Below the pieces are notes generated by a model. The model did not search any database and was not told where the DNA came from. It saw only the letters and a program-made list of their open reading frames with translations. From assembly GCF_963678635.1 (NCBI RefSeq), contig NC_087069.1, forward strand, positions 50,297,892-50,361,891: 64,000 nucleotides of DNA, written 5' to 3'. Shown here piece after piece: positions 34,273-46,577 of the stretch. The DNA is from Symsagittifera roscoffensis. Taxonomy: Eukaryota > Xenacoelomorpha > Acoela > Convolutidae. How positions within the stretch are numbered: position 1 is the stretch's first letter; each line of letters starts with the position of its first letter. Position numbers and translations under genes: made by a program.

Positions 34273-35050
34273 ATTACACTGTGACAGAGTGTAGAAAAAG
34301 CACCTTTTGACGACTGGCAGGCGTCAGTTACCTTAGTTCTACTCGTTTTTCACAGTCTAGACCAAACCAGTTAGTTTTCTGGTCTGTTTAGGGCTAAGTA
34401 AAAAGTTACCAATTTCAGACCATCAATTAAACGACTTTTGATCAGCTTTCGTTACATGCAAAGACAACCACGTAGCTGGGTCTCGGATCCCCTGACTACG
34501 TGACTATCATTAAAAACACGGCTCAGAATCCATTATTTACTATGTTTTTAGTGACAGTTTAATAGTAAACCCATTGGAGATGGATTGGTTTTTCCTTTCT
34601 CTAGCTACTCATGCTTTGAAACACTATGTAAAATTGGATTTTATCAACTGTTCAGGGCATCACAGCAGCTAAAAAATTCGTTTTTAGTTTCGTTAAGTCT
34701 TTGAAAGTGTCTGGGCACTGGGCCTACAATTCCGTTCTTTATCTCTCCAATCTTGTGGTACGGGACGGTACGGATCCGCTCCGGCTGTCCCACTGAGGCC
34801 TCCTTTCTTCTGATCTGCTTCAGCTAAGCGTCTTATTGTGTCTTGTTATCACGAAAAGAGGCGCCGTTTCTTCTCTATTTTCCACAAGTATTCTTCGCCT
34901 TATTTTCTCGGCGTCTCTGTTTCAGCTGTCTTTATCCTCTTTTTTTTTCAAAATTGCCGTTCCTGCTTTTCACGGATTCTTTCCGTTCCCAATCTGATGC
35001 TAACGCCTTTTTTGTTCGTCGGCGGGTTCGACTGTGCCAATCCGGGGGAA
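34273..35050 (+). repeat. Repeat Y, left copy (~780 bp)
   Basis: Matches 53,486-54,286 along its length in the same orientation, with about 70 bases missing relative to that copy near 34,990. Both end at GTGCCAATCCGGGGGAA. Shared blocks include GACGACTGGCAGGCGTCA-like, GGGTCTCGGATCC, CAGGGCATCACAGCAGCT and CAGCTAAGCGTCTTAT. The two copies bracket the minus-strand retroelement region, so they may be its LTRs or two independent insertions. Open frames at 34,838-35,169 are within the repeat and not supported as genes. Confidence 0.6.
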
Positions 35051-35779
35051 AGGCACATACTCCCCGGACAGTCCGCTTCAATAACCCCATTGAATGCAAA
35101 ACTCCGGGTTATCTTCAAGTGCTGATCCAGTTTTCTACAATCAACTTTACAAATCGCATTAGAAAATGAAAATTATCTACGTCACCTCAACTCACTGCGT
35201 GTCATAAATGGCATCGTACTATCTTTCACTGCCTTCTAACATTTTCACAAAATTTGCAATGTGAGGAATGTCCTTGATAACTTTATTTTCTGACTGCATA
35301 CGTCGTTTTACCTAAATTTATTCTCGTTCTTATTGATTTAAAAAGGTTTGAGAAGTGGTAAAGCCACGTTCCCGCCGTTAAAATTAAGTTAGTGTCACTC
35401 ACAAATTATAATTGTTATTTTCTGCTGTTGCCCTTGATAATGAAATTAAGAATTTCTGTGGCTAGGAAAGGTAATGAGGTACTCACTCTCTTCGAGTGAG
35501 CGTACCCGAAATAAACCAGTTCGCCATAAAGTGAAGACGTTTCCTAAACAGGTTAAAAATTTCAGTCAGTTTTAAATATGTAAGTATACTCACCTAAATA
35601 AATATATAACATCAACAGAAAATTTCATTGCAATTGATCAATTATAACAATTTCAACAAAATGTCAACAAAACCAAAAATTTTAAAAATATCAATTATCA
35701 ATCTCGGTTGATTAGTTCACGTTTTCCTAACCTACAACAATTAAGTTTTCACTTCTCTCCAATCTACTCCGTGTCTCGT
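35051..35779. other. No gene seen
   Basis: AT-rich stretch between repeat Y and the last coding fragments of the minus-strand retroelement. It may be that element's 3' untranslated region. No partner of the inverted LTR-like repeat at 52,787 was found here. Confidence 0.4.
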
Positions 35780-37261
35780 ATTCAACTCTCACTCCATCTC
35801 TTCCTGTTCCAGCTCACCCATCTCAGTGTCTTGCAGGACTTTCTGCAGCGTGTCTACATAGTTGCGAGCCGTGCCCCTGCTTTCTTGTTCTAACAACCTC
35901 TGCTTACCACAGGGCAGTAGATCCGCGTTCACTTTGTGTTATCGATTCCTACAGCAGCTATTGCACAAGCCTAGGCTCAGATTTCGTTCCAAGTCAGCTT
36001 GCAAGACCTCTTTTTTCTCGTTCTACGTGGTACAAGAAATCCCATCTACTGGTTTAACGGTTTTCGTTATGGCGTTCCTGAGCGTTAGAAGTGCTCTCTT
36101 ATAGGCTCCCTGTCCTATATCTAGCTGGGAAGACTGATATGATTCCGAGTTTTGGGTCAAATGATGCTTCGCGCGTTCATACACCCATGCTGTCATCACC
36201 GCACGGAACCAATGCATCAATCTTTGTCTAGTCCAAATTCTTTCTATCGCTTTCCGTATCCTCAGAATTTTGCAGGTAGTCTCGAACAGATCCAGTTTCT
36301 TATTGACGCTCTTTCGGCTCAGTTTCTCTGGATTTGGCATGGCCATCTCCTGTTAAGTCGTTCCTGCGTTGGCTTCCAGTCACCTCACCGCCAGCATGGC
36401 GCTAACCATCAATATCGTCACGTTCTGAGCTTAATCAGGCTATCCAATGGAGAATTTTTCTTCAGCATCCCAAACCAATACAAATTTTGCTCTCTTGGGA
36501 TACTAAAACGTCTGCACCAGGCAGTGACATGGCTACTCCCCAAGAGTCAGCAAGATTTTCCTCCGGGTTCAATAACCCGGAGCTTTCAACAGAGGCTCGA
36601 TTTCCATCATCATCTGGTGCGTTTCATTCTTCTCATCTATCGTAGAGAACTCGTTCGACATACTCAAACTCGCTTTCTTTTTCATCGTTTCCATCACCCA
36701 TCTTCTCCCCTTTCTCTTCTAGTTCATCCCTAGACCTCTCCGGGATTGCCCGGGAGACTCAGTGGTTCGTGAGAATTCGCGAGTGGCTGGCGAGACTTCT
36801 CAGACATTCTCGACAATCGTACGCACTTAGGCACCGAAAAGAGCTGGTCAATCAACCGATGCTGCGTTCTGGCATCCACAACCACCAGGTGCGTCGTGTA
36901 GTTGTTGTTGCAGTATGGTGCTGTACTGGATCCCACCAGGTTTTTCGATCCCGCTTTCTTCTGATATCCCTCGCTTCATTTCATTCTCAAGAGCCTCTTG
37001 CCAGCTTCCAGTTTTCTGCTCAGTCTGCAATGACCCCGGAAACACTTCCACGGTCAGGGCGGTCACCAATTCATGGGCTCTCTCGAGACGTTCCAGTGAT
37101 TCTATGGAGCTCGTCGTATTATAGAGTCTCAAGGCAGTTACTATATTCACCTCCGTAACTCCGTGGCAGTCAGCAACTAATTCCATCTCGCTTTTGTCCG
37201 ACATGCTTAGCCTCCCGAACACTCTCGCTAACTGGCAATATTGTTCAGCCAAAGTCTCCAA
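35780..37261 (-). pseudogene. Retroelement downstream ORF fragments, C-terminal part
   Basis: Minus-strand fragments in several frames: 37,261-36,848 (including LSMSDKSEMELVADCHGV), 36,936-36,730 and 36,346-36,023 (ending in helices such as ALLTLRNAITKTVKPV). A final acidic helix-like piece near 35,800 reads LEQESRGTARNY and then GELEQEE. The order and orientation follow the fragments at 38.8-37.7 kb, so they likely form one decayed ORF. It is cysteine-poor. An envelope-like surface protein is possible because it is the last ORF after pol, but no fusion peptide or membrane span was identified. Confidence 0.35.
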
Positions 37262-37733
37262 GCAGTGACCTACTCCTCACACATGCCCTACCAGACCACA
37301 ACTAACGGCCCGGCTGGTGCATGTTTTCAACCAGGGATATTTCCCTCTGATGGTCCCATGGCTGACTTCTCACTTAGCTTCTCCCTATCCAAGGCCAGCA
37401 AATCATGAATCACTGTTTAATCATGCAGGCTCTCATCGTCGTTTTCTTCTAGCTCAACATCAGCGGTAAGGGTAAGGTCCCATATCAGACCCGCGTTGGG
37501 ATTTGGACACCATGGAGTTTTCATGAGGTCTCACATTGTCATTAGGCTGATATTCAGTGGACCGTCCCACGAACCACACGTTAAACTCACTTGCCCTTCC
37601 AACTTGGGAACTGAGGGTTTGACCACTCGTTTCTCTAGAAATACTCCGAATTGCAGCTATTCAGACATTATCATTCCCAATTCCCGCATTCTCTTCACCC
37701 AGAAATACAGGATTATTACTTGCTGAATTTTTT

Positions 37734-38823
37734 TTACCTCGCTTCATTTTTGACGAATGTATGATTAGCCATTCCCTGAATTTCTGACACATATTGGAAG
37801 GACTTCTGCCTCCCTAACATTGCATATTCTTTCAGACTCCGAACTCTTTCCAGCAATTCCCTAGTGACTGTCAATTCTTTGTTTGAACATCTCTTGACTT
37901 CCTCCCATCTCGGGTAGCTATCAAGGTCGTTCAGCTCCTTCGGTGGGAATCGCCGTGGCATGTTCTGAAGGGTCCCAACAAGGCTTTCAACAAGTTTTCT
38001 TCACGCTTCGTTGCCCTCATTCTGATAGCCGTTATGCATTCCTCTAACACGTGAATTACACAAAGCGAACTATACACAAAGCGAGTATACCACGAATTAC
38101 ACAAAGCAAAGCGCATTTTTCCGCTTTGACATTGTATCGCGAAGTCAACATTGGCGATCAGTACTTTCATAGCTTCCATCAGTTGTAATTGTTGTTCCCT
38201 GGCCTTGGTTTCAATGGTGGCTTCATACCCCTGTCTTCTTATCCCAACAAGACACCACACAGGTCTAACTTGTGAATCTGTCCTGACACAGGGGTTGGCG
38301 ATGTACACCATTACTGATGAAGAAGTTGCACCGTTTCATCAAAATAATTTTGGAGGGCCGCCTTCCACGGAAAATTGTTCAGAAGTTCCAAATCGTTCTC
38401 ATTCGGTTACTATGACATCACGGTGACATATTTTTTCCTCTCTAGGTGTGAACCCGTCATCAAATCCTTCAAGTGTTCCCGCGTGGATTGCTTGTCGTGC
38501 CAGGCCATTAGATGTCCTTTCGCTGTATTCCTCGCCTTCACTATATCCGTATGGCCACCAGCAGGATAGCCCATGTGGACTGATTCCGGCACAATGATCT
38601 GACTGTACTCGACCAGGTCTAGCTGTCCCTCCAATTTCATCTTTGTCATGTTCGTACGAGACGGTTTACTTTCTTTCAATGCGCGGGAACCGCATTGGCT
38701 GATGAACTCCGTCTCCAGTCTTGTGTCTCGCTCTTCTTTGCTTTTGAAGCCGTGGAAATCAATCCTGCCAGCAACATTGGTGACACCTGATTCTATTTCT
38801 CCTTGCCGCTGTGCGTGACACAA
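37734..38823 (-). pseudogene. Retroelement downstream ORF fragments, cysteine-bearing middle part
   Basis: Three minus-strand fragments: 38,823-38,410 (contains MKLEGQLDLVEYSQIIVPES), 38,311-37,931 (contains IQCQSGKMRFALC and a CVRTDSQ segment) and 37,961-37,734 (NDLDSYPRWEEVKRCSNKEL). The composition, mixed charged helices with spaced cysteines, would suit an ectodomain, and the place after pol suits an env-like gene, but I do not recognise a specific glycoprotein fold. Frameshifts and stops separate the pieces; a short local duplication (GAATTACACAAAGC twice, 38,053-38,108) is one of the lesions. Confidence 0.35.
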
Positions 38824-39351
38824 TCCCCCTCTCCACCTTCGCTAGCGACATCACTACTGTTGCAGCCTCCGACTTCACAACTATCGGGTTGGTCACTTTA
38901 TCTTTCACTCTGTTCTTAATTTTTTTTTACCACAGACTTATACTTCCTCAGCTCTTTTAATGGGCTTATCTCGATTATTCGGACTCTCTTCGGCCCTTTT
39001 CTCCGTGACTAACTCGGTCAGACCGTCAGATTCAGTTGACTCCATCTTTTTTTTCTACTAATTATCGCATGATGGGCTAATTCAATCTCACTCTCATCAG
39101 GGACTGAGTGCCATATCTCCGAATTACGCTCCAGATACCCTCCATAAAGTCTACACGCGTCCACGCGTCACCAGTTTTCCTCATCAGCTCGATCTGATAA
39201 CGTTGCCTCGATCATCAATCGTCAGCCTTCAAGGAGATTCACAGAGCAGCGTTGGCATGCCTCTCCTCTGGTGTGCCTCAATTAGGGTACTAGACTCCAC
39301 GGGACACAAGGTAGCCGGGTGCTCCTTGGTGGATGACATAAATGAAAGCGT

Positions 39352-40614
39352 CTAATTCGTCCTACCAACTTCCATTTCCTTGAAGTCATATTCCAGCAAG
39401 TCTTTCTCCGGGGCATCCAAGTCGAACTCGCTCATTCTGTCGCCTTTGCCCTCCATAGGATCATCCTTCCCTTGATTTTCTTTGTTCGCGTCTTCTTTCT
39501 TTCCACCATTGTCTGGCTTGGGTCCCGGACCAGAGGGGCCTTGGCGCATATCAACTCCTGAATCTGGCCGAGTCGGTATCACCAGGTCAACTGCCTGAAA
39601 AAACACCTGGTCTTTTATGACAACTTCCACGGGCTCCTCACCATGCGGTGTCACTTCTTGTATCGTCAGATAGACGCCTCCTCATGACTTCTTTGCCACT
39701 TCCAGAATCACTACTGCTTCTCTTCTGGGCCTCTTCAGTCTAGACTTGTCCTGTTTCTGTGGCCTGTAGACACCTCTGGCCTCCTCGACGGTATGGCTTT
39801 AATCATCTTTCTGCTCCATGCATCCGGGAAGGTAAATTCGAAGGTATGTAACGCTGCAGCGTTCCAACTGATGAAGTGCGGCTTCATTCCCTCGTCCCAT
39901 TTGAGCATTCTCTCTTCTACGTCCTTCGCAGCTCCAATCCTAGGTGCCAAGACTGGACCAGTCACTCTCAATAATATCCTGCTGATGCGCGGAAACAGGG
40001 GGCAACTATCCGGCAGCGGACTCGAACCCGCCAACCACCTATCCTGATTTTCCTTCAATTAGGCATTTGTCTGCGGCCAAGCCGGGACTTTCACTGCGTC
40101 TTTCGTGCCCTTGAGGATTCGTCGTAGGTTTCAGATTTAAGGATTGACTTGGACATTCGAAAGTTTCTTACCGCCCATCCGATACTTCGAGCAGTTGTTC
40201 AGATCCATAAACACCTCTGACACGAGGTTAACGTATAGAGCTAAGTGTCTATACGCCTCCAGTTGCACGTCCGGGAACAAATGCGTCACTACAGGCCCGT
40301 ACGCCACGGTAACGAATTCTCTCAATCCGAATATCAGAGCCAGCGGGCCGACCCGCATCCTTAGGGCCACGTCGGTCAACAATGGCATACTCCCACACTT
40401 TTCCACTTTCCCTTCCGCCTGAGACTGGTATATCTTCCCCGGTTAGACTTCTATTATGCTGTCGTAGGTAATGAAGGAGCAAAGTCCTCCGATCCTTCAG
40501 TTTTCGGTAGGAGTCTGTCTCCATCGGAGCATGAATTTCTCTCCTCAGACTTTGCAACTGCTCGAGGTATCTCAGCAACACAAACAAAATTCCCAAACGA
40601 CCACCATATGTCAT
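39352..40614 (-). pseudogene. Retroelement downstream ORF fragments, unknown function
   Basis: Minus-strand fragments at 40,614-40,249, 40,406-40,137, 40,058-39,735 and 39,654-39,352. They include a basic Arg-rich segment (40.6-40.3 kb), a segment ending FEFTFPDAWSRKMIKAIP, and a final Gly/Pro/Lys-rich acidic tail (GPSGPGPKPDNGGKKED then DLDAPEKDLLEYDF). Overlapping frames with shared boundaries show several old frameshifts. I do not recognise a domain. Confidence 0.35.
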
Positions 40615-41079
40615 TACAACTTGTGTGAGCAGACCATCCAGTCGGAGATCAGCCAGTTCCTAAGTGAAAGTACCACATGTCCCTTCACGAAGCTTTCGTG
40701 CCGAAGGCCACGTACAGTGCCAGCAAAATACCTATCGATAACTTGCTGATATCTTCAACGAAGTTGGTTATTAGAATCCTCAAGTCCCGATGATAGCAAC
40801 TGCTGATGGATGCGGGTGACCAGCCCATGCCCATTCACGCGAGGGTCGAATCGGATTTTTCGTTTTCGGCCTTCGTTACCAGCACATCCGCCTTGAACTG
40901 GCCGAGAGACATCATGTTTATCTCCTGCAATTACTTGGCGAGCCACTTTCCAACGATGGACCTCGGGGAGTGGGGGCTGTTCCCAACCTCTTTCGTACAC
41001 CAGAGCTGGTAGTGGGCTGCAGCGCGTTTGTCTCTGTGGTCAGAGATCCCAGGCGACTTGCTAGTGGTTGAGGTACATG

Positions 41080-42800
41080 AGACCTCGCCCCAGCGGCACG
41101 GCTATCTCATGCCATCGGGTTGATCATCTTCCGCGTTTCGGTTTGCATCTTTTCTATCTTCTTCTGAAATGCGTCGTTTATCCACTGTATGTCTTGGGTT
41201 TTGAAGTGTATCCCATCATTCGTTATGGCACTATGTTCCACCCTTTGCAGTGCATTCTCGACGTCCAGCAATCGAGTTCGTTGGGATTATCTGCAATCAG
41301 ATTCCTGATCATCGTGTTCACTGAGTCGCATTCCCATGCGTCAAGTCTGCTACCACTGAGCCGGCATCTGGGTTGAGAGGGATGGTACACAAGCACACAA
41401 TCCTCGGTATAAGTTTATCCTTCAACTCATTGAGGATACAGATCAACAATGATTCCCACTTCGCCTCAGGGTTGACTGAATTCCTTGAAACGTAATCAGT
41501 CCCTATCATCAAGGTTAGTGTGTCCAACCGATCATCGTTCTGTAGTTCCACCAACTTGATCAGTTTGCCACTGAGGCTCGGCCAAAGGAGATTACAACGG
41601 TCTGTCCCACTACGAGGATAACTTTCAGATTACCAAGATTTCTCCTATAACCAGGTGTTGGCTACCAGTCGCCACTGGTTGATGGATCGTCGCCGGCTTC
41701 CCTGTCATGCCATCCAGGCATGCCCTTGGGTTTTTTGCAGCAACCTGAACGAAGGCTCTCCGGATGTTGAGATCCTTTCGGATGTCGATCACTCGCGACT
41801 TCACTTTGGCTCCACTCGGTACCGGACTGGCCGGTTCTGTGGGATCTGTTACCCTGTCTCTCCCGATGGGTGAATGGGCTGCACTCTGAGAAGGAACGAT
41901 CCTACCTAAGCTTCTGTCCCGTGCTCGGTGTATCTCCTGCATAGTAGCTTCGGCCACCTGCTCGAACTTCTCTTGAAACTGGGAGGCCAGGTAAGAATCT
42001 GAGGGGTCAAATATCGTGTTTTTTGAATTTGAAGGCGAGCTCAATCGTTGCGAGGCTGTCACCTCATTCGGTCTGTAAAGTTCTTGAGCCATAGCCTTGG
42101 TTCGTATCGGAGCTTATCATGGTCTGGACATCGGGCGACAACTTGGTCACTCTCGCATTGTAGAGCTCCTTCAGGTGCTTTATTTCCTCTTGGTTGAAAA
42201 AGATATGTATCTTGTCATACTTTCTCTTCCATTAATCACGATCCTTCGCTTTCTCTTTGTAGTAGTCGAACTTAGCGCACAATTCTTCCCAGTCTTTGAG
42301 TCTCTTTTCGAGAGTTTAGCTGGTTTCTGCCATCTGCATTTCAATCTCGTTCATTCTCACCTTCTTTGATGGTGGCGCCGCACTTGGTGAGTTCACAGAA
42401 TGCGACGGAACCGGCCCATTGCGTGATATTTTCGATCCGAAGAGAGGCTGTGCTGAGAAACAGGGGCGTACTGGCATTGGCATCTCAACCATTCTATAAT
42501 CCGCCTAATCCTGGCTCACGAGCCAAGTCATGCCCAGGCATCTCTTCGCGTCTTCATCGCATGAGTCCATTTCTGCTTCGCTCGGTGGTACCGGACCCAG
42601 CCTTAACACTTTTTCTGCGTGGCGGCGTGGCGGTCCCCACAGCCTTCTCTTCCTATCGCATTGGGGAGTGCGACGGCGAACATCGCCAGCTCCAGGTCTT
42701 CCAATCCAAAATTACAATCTATCAGCCGCTGATATACCTTGTCTAGAGTTGTTCCGAATCTCGCTGAGGTAAAATCCATCAGGTTATTTGTGTCGCTCAT
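41080..42800 (-). pseudogene. ORF with SGNH-hydrolase-like motifs, downstream of pol
   Basis: Begins at the minus-strand ATG at 42,800 (MSDTNNLMDFTSARF), then a region with coiled character (41,625-42,092). A fragment at 41,554-41,318 contains LMIGTDYVSRN and LIPRIVCLCTIPLNPDAGS, and a last piece contains NDGIHF (41,203-41,217) and WINDAFQKKIEKMQ. A GTND-like block, a hydrophobic strand, and a DxxH block near the C-terminus is the order of SGNH/GDSL esterases, where Asp and His are catalytic. The nucleophile Ser of block I is not identifiable. Several frameshifts; dead copy. Esterase domains are known in some LINEs; here it is linked to an LTR-type pol. Confidence 0.45.
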
Positions 42801-43308
42801 GCTTTTTTGTGTAGGTCTCGTCTTTTCGATTTCAATGTGAATTCAATAAACAAATGAACGATCAATCACGATCTAAAAGACATGTCACAACTTAGATTAT
42901 TCAAAGAAGTGTAAACGCACCTTTATGCATGTCTCAGGTCTTCCCCCAACGTATTTTGACTAAAAAATCAAATAAGTTATCTATCTCATCTTAACATCAG
43001 TACATCATTCATTTCTTTTAAAAGCAGTCAATTGGAAGTCTCTTCTTAATCCTAATTTAAAAATACAGCACCAATATAGATTGTCCAGCTTCATCTTTTT
43101 TGATTTAAAACAATCAGATGCTGTCACCTTTTGCACATGGTGGCAATTAAATAACCAAAACATAATAAGAACCACACAATGACGCAAATATCAATACCAT
43201 ATATCAACACTACTATACAAAAACTTGGTACCTGGTCGTTATCCTAAAATCTAACTCTATTGCTTTAAACAATAAACCTAATGAAAAATATTAGCACTAA
43301 ATACAGCA
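42801..43308. other. Spacer between pol and the SGNH-like ORF
   Basis: AT-rich with no coding signal I can support. It could hold a splice acceptor or internal promoter for the downstream ORFs of the minus-strand element, or be the joint between two different elements. Confidence 0.4.
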
Positions 43309-44283
43309 CTAGCATAAGCTCAGATAATAGTTTTTTTTTGTAAGTGAACCTCTATGTCTGTTTCTGAAAAAAATTACATGTACTAGGGCATATAGCTCTC
43401 CCGGATGCGATTTTCCCCTATTGGGAACACAGTACTTCAAGGAGAGCGAAGTCACTTTTCTCTCAACTGGGAAGTCCCTGGGCCGAGTTAGTGCTAGCAC
43501 TAAACTCTCGGGATTCACGTTATGTCTGTCAGTGCCCTTAGTTACCAAGAAACACAAGTAATTTCCTGATATCCGCGATGCAACAGGGGGCAGCGCCGTC
43601 ATCCCTCACACACCAGGCCTCTGTTCCCACAAGAACTCGATATTCTTCTACTCTCTCCTAAAGTCGGCCGCTTTTGCTGCTTTTAAAGCTTACATCCGCG
43701 GTTACCGCTATAGCGCACTTACGTTCCGTGATTATGAAATCACTGTCTATGACAATGATGTTGGTAGTGATTAGCTAGATCAAAATATGATTGGAATAAT
43801 TTTCCAAAAGCGGTTTCTTACTGTTTTCGCCATCCGTTTCCAGTTCTCCTCCTTCCCTTGACGATTTTAATTTTTGATCATAAGATTTTCGGTGTCCTAC
43901 CCCACTCGCCGGACAAAATTAACCATCGAAGTGCACGTCAACCGCCCTGAATTGATCAGATCGTGATTGAATTCGGGACCACGTGAGGGACCATTTGGAG
44001 CGACCCAGTTGGACTCGGTGTTGTCATGACTGATATAATCGATGCTAATTTGACCGACCCTCACGTCCCTCAAAACAATCCTGTCTACGACAAAGTCTTC
44101 ACCATACGGATTGTATTTCTTTTTATTCCTTCCCCTCTTACACTGGCGCCTGGTGAAGGGAAAATCAGGCTCTGCTCCTTTATCAATTTCGGTGTCACCC
44201 TCTTCGGCATATGGTAGGGTTTCATCATCAACCTCCACTCGCTTGGTTATTTCCAGGTCAAATGACGGATCACAGTCAGTCAT
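43309..44283 (-). pseudogene. Gypsy-like element: C-terminal tail of polyprotein
   Basis: Two minus-strand fragments: 44,283-43,897 (acidic start, then a basic KRGRNKKK segment) and 43,602-43,309 (contains VASRISGNYLCFLVTKGTD and YCVPNRGKSHPGELYALVHV). They follow the integrase C-terminal domain in the right order. The function of this tail is unknown to me. Stops and frame changes separate them. Confidence 0.4.
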
Positions 44284-44471
44284 CTATCACCTCCTTCCCG
44301 TCGTTTTGTCGCGTGTGCCTCTTTTTTCATTCACCTCGCAGGCAGGGTCAACTATCAAGAAGTCCTCATCATGCACATCCATCGGAATGCACCAGTCCTC
44401 CGATGAGGCATTTTGCGGTTTGATTTTCTCGTAATGAGCTGCTCGTCCGGTGCTCAACCAATAAAACGACC

Positions 44472-45175
44472 CTACTGACCCATTTCAGTTAATTGAAATG
44501 GACCACGCCATTTTCTCGGCAACTTTTTGGTTCCCTTTGAAGGAACCACCTCCTGGAACGCCCAGACATAGTCCCCAACTGAGTAGGCTTTTGCATCAGC
44601 AGTCTTCTTTTCAAACCTCTTTTTCTGCCTGACTTGAGCCTGCTGAGTGTTCCTCCTGCACATATAATTGAGTTTCTGTTGCCTCCTGATCACATCACGC
44701 ATGACGTTTGCGGTGCTGTTCTCCTTCTTTCGTAGTCAGGATAGACAAACGTTAACGGAAGGGCTTCCTCGTGCCTGTTTACATCATGTGCTGGCTTATT
44801 CCCGTGGTGGAGTGTTCGGTGCTATTGAAAGCGCCCAATAACATCGGCAAAAGCTTATCCCAGTCGTCCATGCATCGTGAGCAATACACCCTCAAAATGG
44901 AAACTAGTGTATGATTTTGTCTTTTGACCATGCCATTCGTTTATCGATGATAATTGATCGAGTGGGCCTGTGCCACTTGCGACCTCTCATTAACTCCTAT
45001 GTGATATCTCCGACGAATGTTTTACCATTGTCTGACTGGAACGTGATCGGGCAACGGTGTCTTGCTATCCACATTTTTATCAAATGATCACACGTCTCCT
45101 CCGCTGATGCTGCCTCGGCCTATTTCGTGAAATGATCAATCATACCAGCAGTTGATTATAGCCCATTGTTTATAT
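44472..45175 (-). pseudogene. Gypsy-like integrase relic
   Basis: Minus strand, N to C: MIDHFTK (first catalytic Asp, followed directly by a TAG), then KMWIARHRCPITFQSDNGKT with the second catalytic Asp; about 44,780-44,930 carries FNSTEHSTTGIS, the region before the C-terminal domain; and 44,702-44,472 gives VGDYVWAF then KKLPRKWRGPF, the integrase C-terminal barrel (GPY/F-like) of Ty3/Gypsy elements. Together these are a convincing DDE integrase, inactivated by stops and frameshifts. The N-terminal HHCC zinc domain was not found. Confidence 0.75.
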
Positions 45176-46577
45176 CTAGTGAACTACCTGGGATCTTTCG
45201 CTTAATATTATGACAAGCATGCAGAAATCCATTTCTCACAGGCCTTTTTCAAGCAGGCCATCCAAATTGCTTCTGTAGCGGTTCTGCACCTTATCCAAGC
45301 CTTGATTTTTCATCTGATTGCGTGAACGGAACAGTAATTTAGTTTGATACAGCTGTGGTAACACTATCTAATTGTATTTGTAATGAAATTTGGCTTCTTT
45401 TTTGAGCTTGCAGGCCGCAATACCGTCTTTGTTCAAAAATAACAAATCCATTATCTTTAAATATAATTGCTGTAGGATCTTGTAGCTGTCTTCTTCCAAA
45501 TTGACTTTGTCAGGTGCTCCTTTTTCTATCCATCTTTTTAAACTGCTCGTCATCCTATCGTTACGCTGAGCCCTTAAAAGATCCGAAAGTCTGTACCTGG
45601 CGTTAATATATGTCTTCGCACATTGTCTATCTGATGATTATCTCCGGAACATGGGATCTGTCCATCGTTTTAACACACCATATCTTTTTAAAAGGTGTCG
45701 CTTCTTGCTGTAAGGGTTCCAGATTGGGGATGGACGACCGCAGCATGCGGGAGAAATCAAGTTGTACGTATCGACACTGCTATTAACTCAAGCTCAACAT
45801 CAACACACGTGCCCTACTCATCGGAGGTATACCGGTCCCTGCCTGGGTCATGATGAACTTCTCTATCCAACACGCGCTGTTTCCAATCCACTAGCAAGGA
45901 ATGAATCGCAATCTCTGAGACGTCGGAACGTCGGAACGAAGTCGGAACACATTTTCCCAAGACTGAGACTCTGACCCCTCAATCGAGCTGATGAAGTCTG
46001 CATCGCCACCATCTGACTTGTTCTTGACGTTTCTCGTTTCCCCTGAAAAAAAATCTGTCCCATGGACTCAGTTGTAACCTGGAATCCCCGGAGAAATCAT
46101 CCTGACCAGACCAGTTATGATTCGATTCCCCGGACAATGTATCATATCCGGATGAACAGTCTGAGCACGCCTCGTAATCCTCCCTCACATCATTGAACTG
46201 AAGAGTTCTTGCTACGCTGGATTTGATTTAACACTAACCTCTTGAGCGGTTTGAATACTGGTTGCCTGTTGGCGTTCCACATACGAAGTCCTCAAAGGAC
46301 ATCTTTCGGTATCGAGTTCACTAGCTGGTTAACTATCGATCGGCAATCCAGTTCAGCGCCCCAAACCCAGATGACTACTGTCTCTTCTCCGTTCTTCCAG
46401 TGATGGTCAACCTTTACATGGTCTCCATTAATTCGTGATCCTGCCTTTCAACTTCTCTGTCAAGCAGGTCACGGAGATTTCGCATGACATCCAGCGCTAG
46501 GTTCACCATCTTATTTAAGAGGGCTATGCTGTTGATGCATCGCCTGGCAAGTTCCTGCTGCACCAGGATTGAGCAAA
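45176..46577 (-). pseudogene. Pol linker between RNase H and integrase, decayed
   Basis: Minus-strand fragments at 46,617-46,414 (helical, Leu/Asp/Arg-rich) and 46,188-45,979 (acidic, Ser/Asp-rich, DYEACSDCSSGYDTLSGES). They lie where gypsy-like polyproteins have the RNase H to integrase connection. No integrase zinc finger could be read. Small slippage repeats (GTCGGAACG units at about 45,922-45,945) are present. Confidence 0.4.

Noticed and set aside
34838-35169. Two overlapping plus-strand frames of 95 and 108 codons
   Set aside because: They lie in repeat Y; the other Y copy does not keep the frames, and no domain is visible.
36152-36733. 193-codon plus-strand frame
   Set aside because: It lies opposite the minus-strand retroelement fragments, is His/Ser/Arg-rich, and reads as an antisense shadow.
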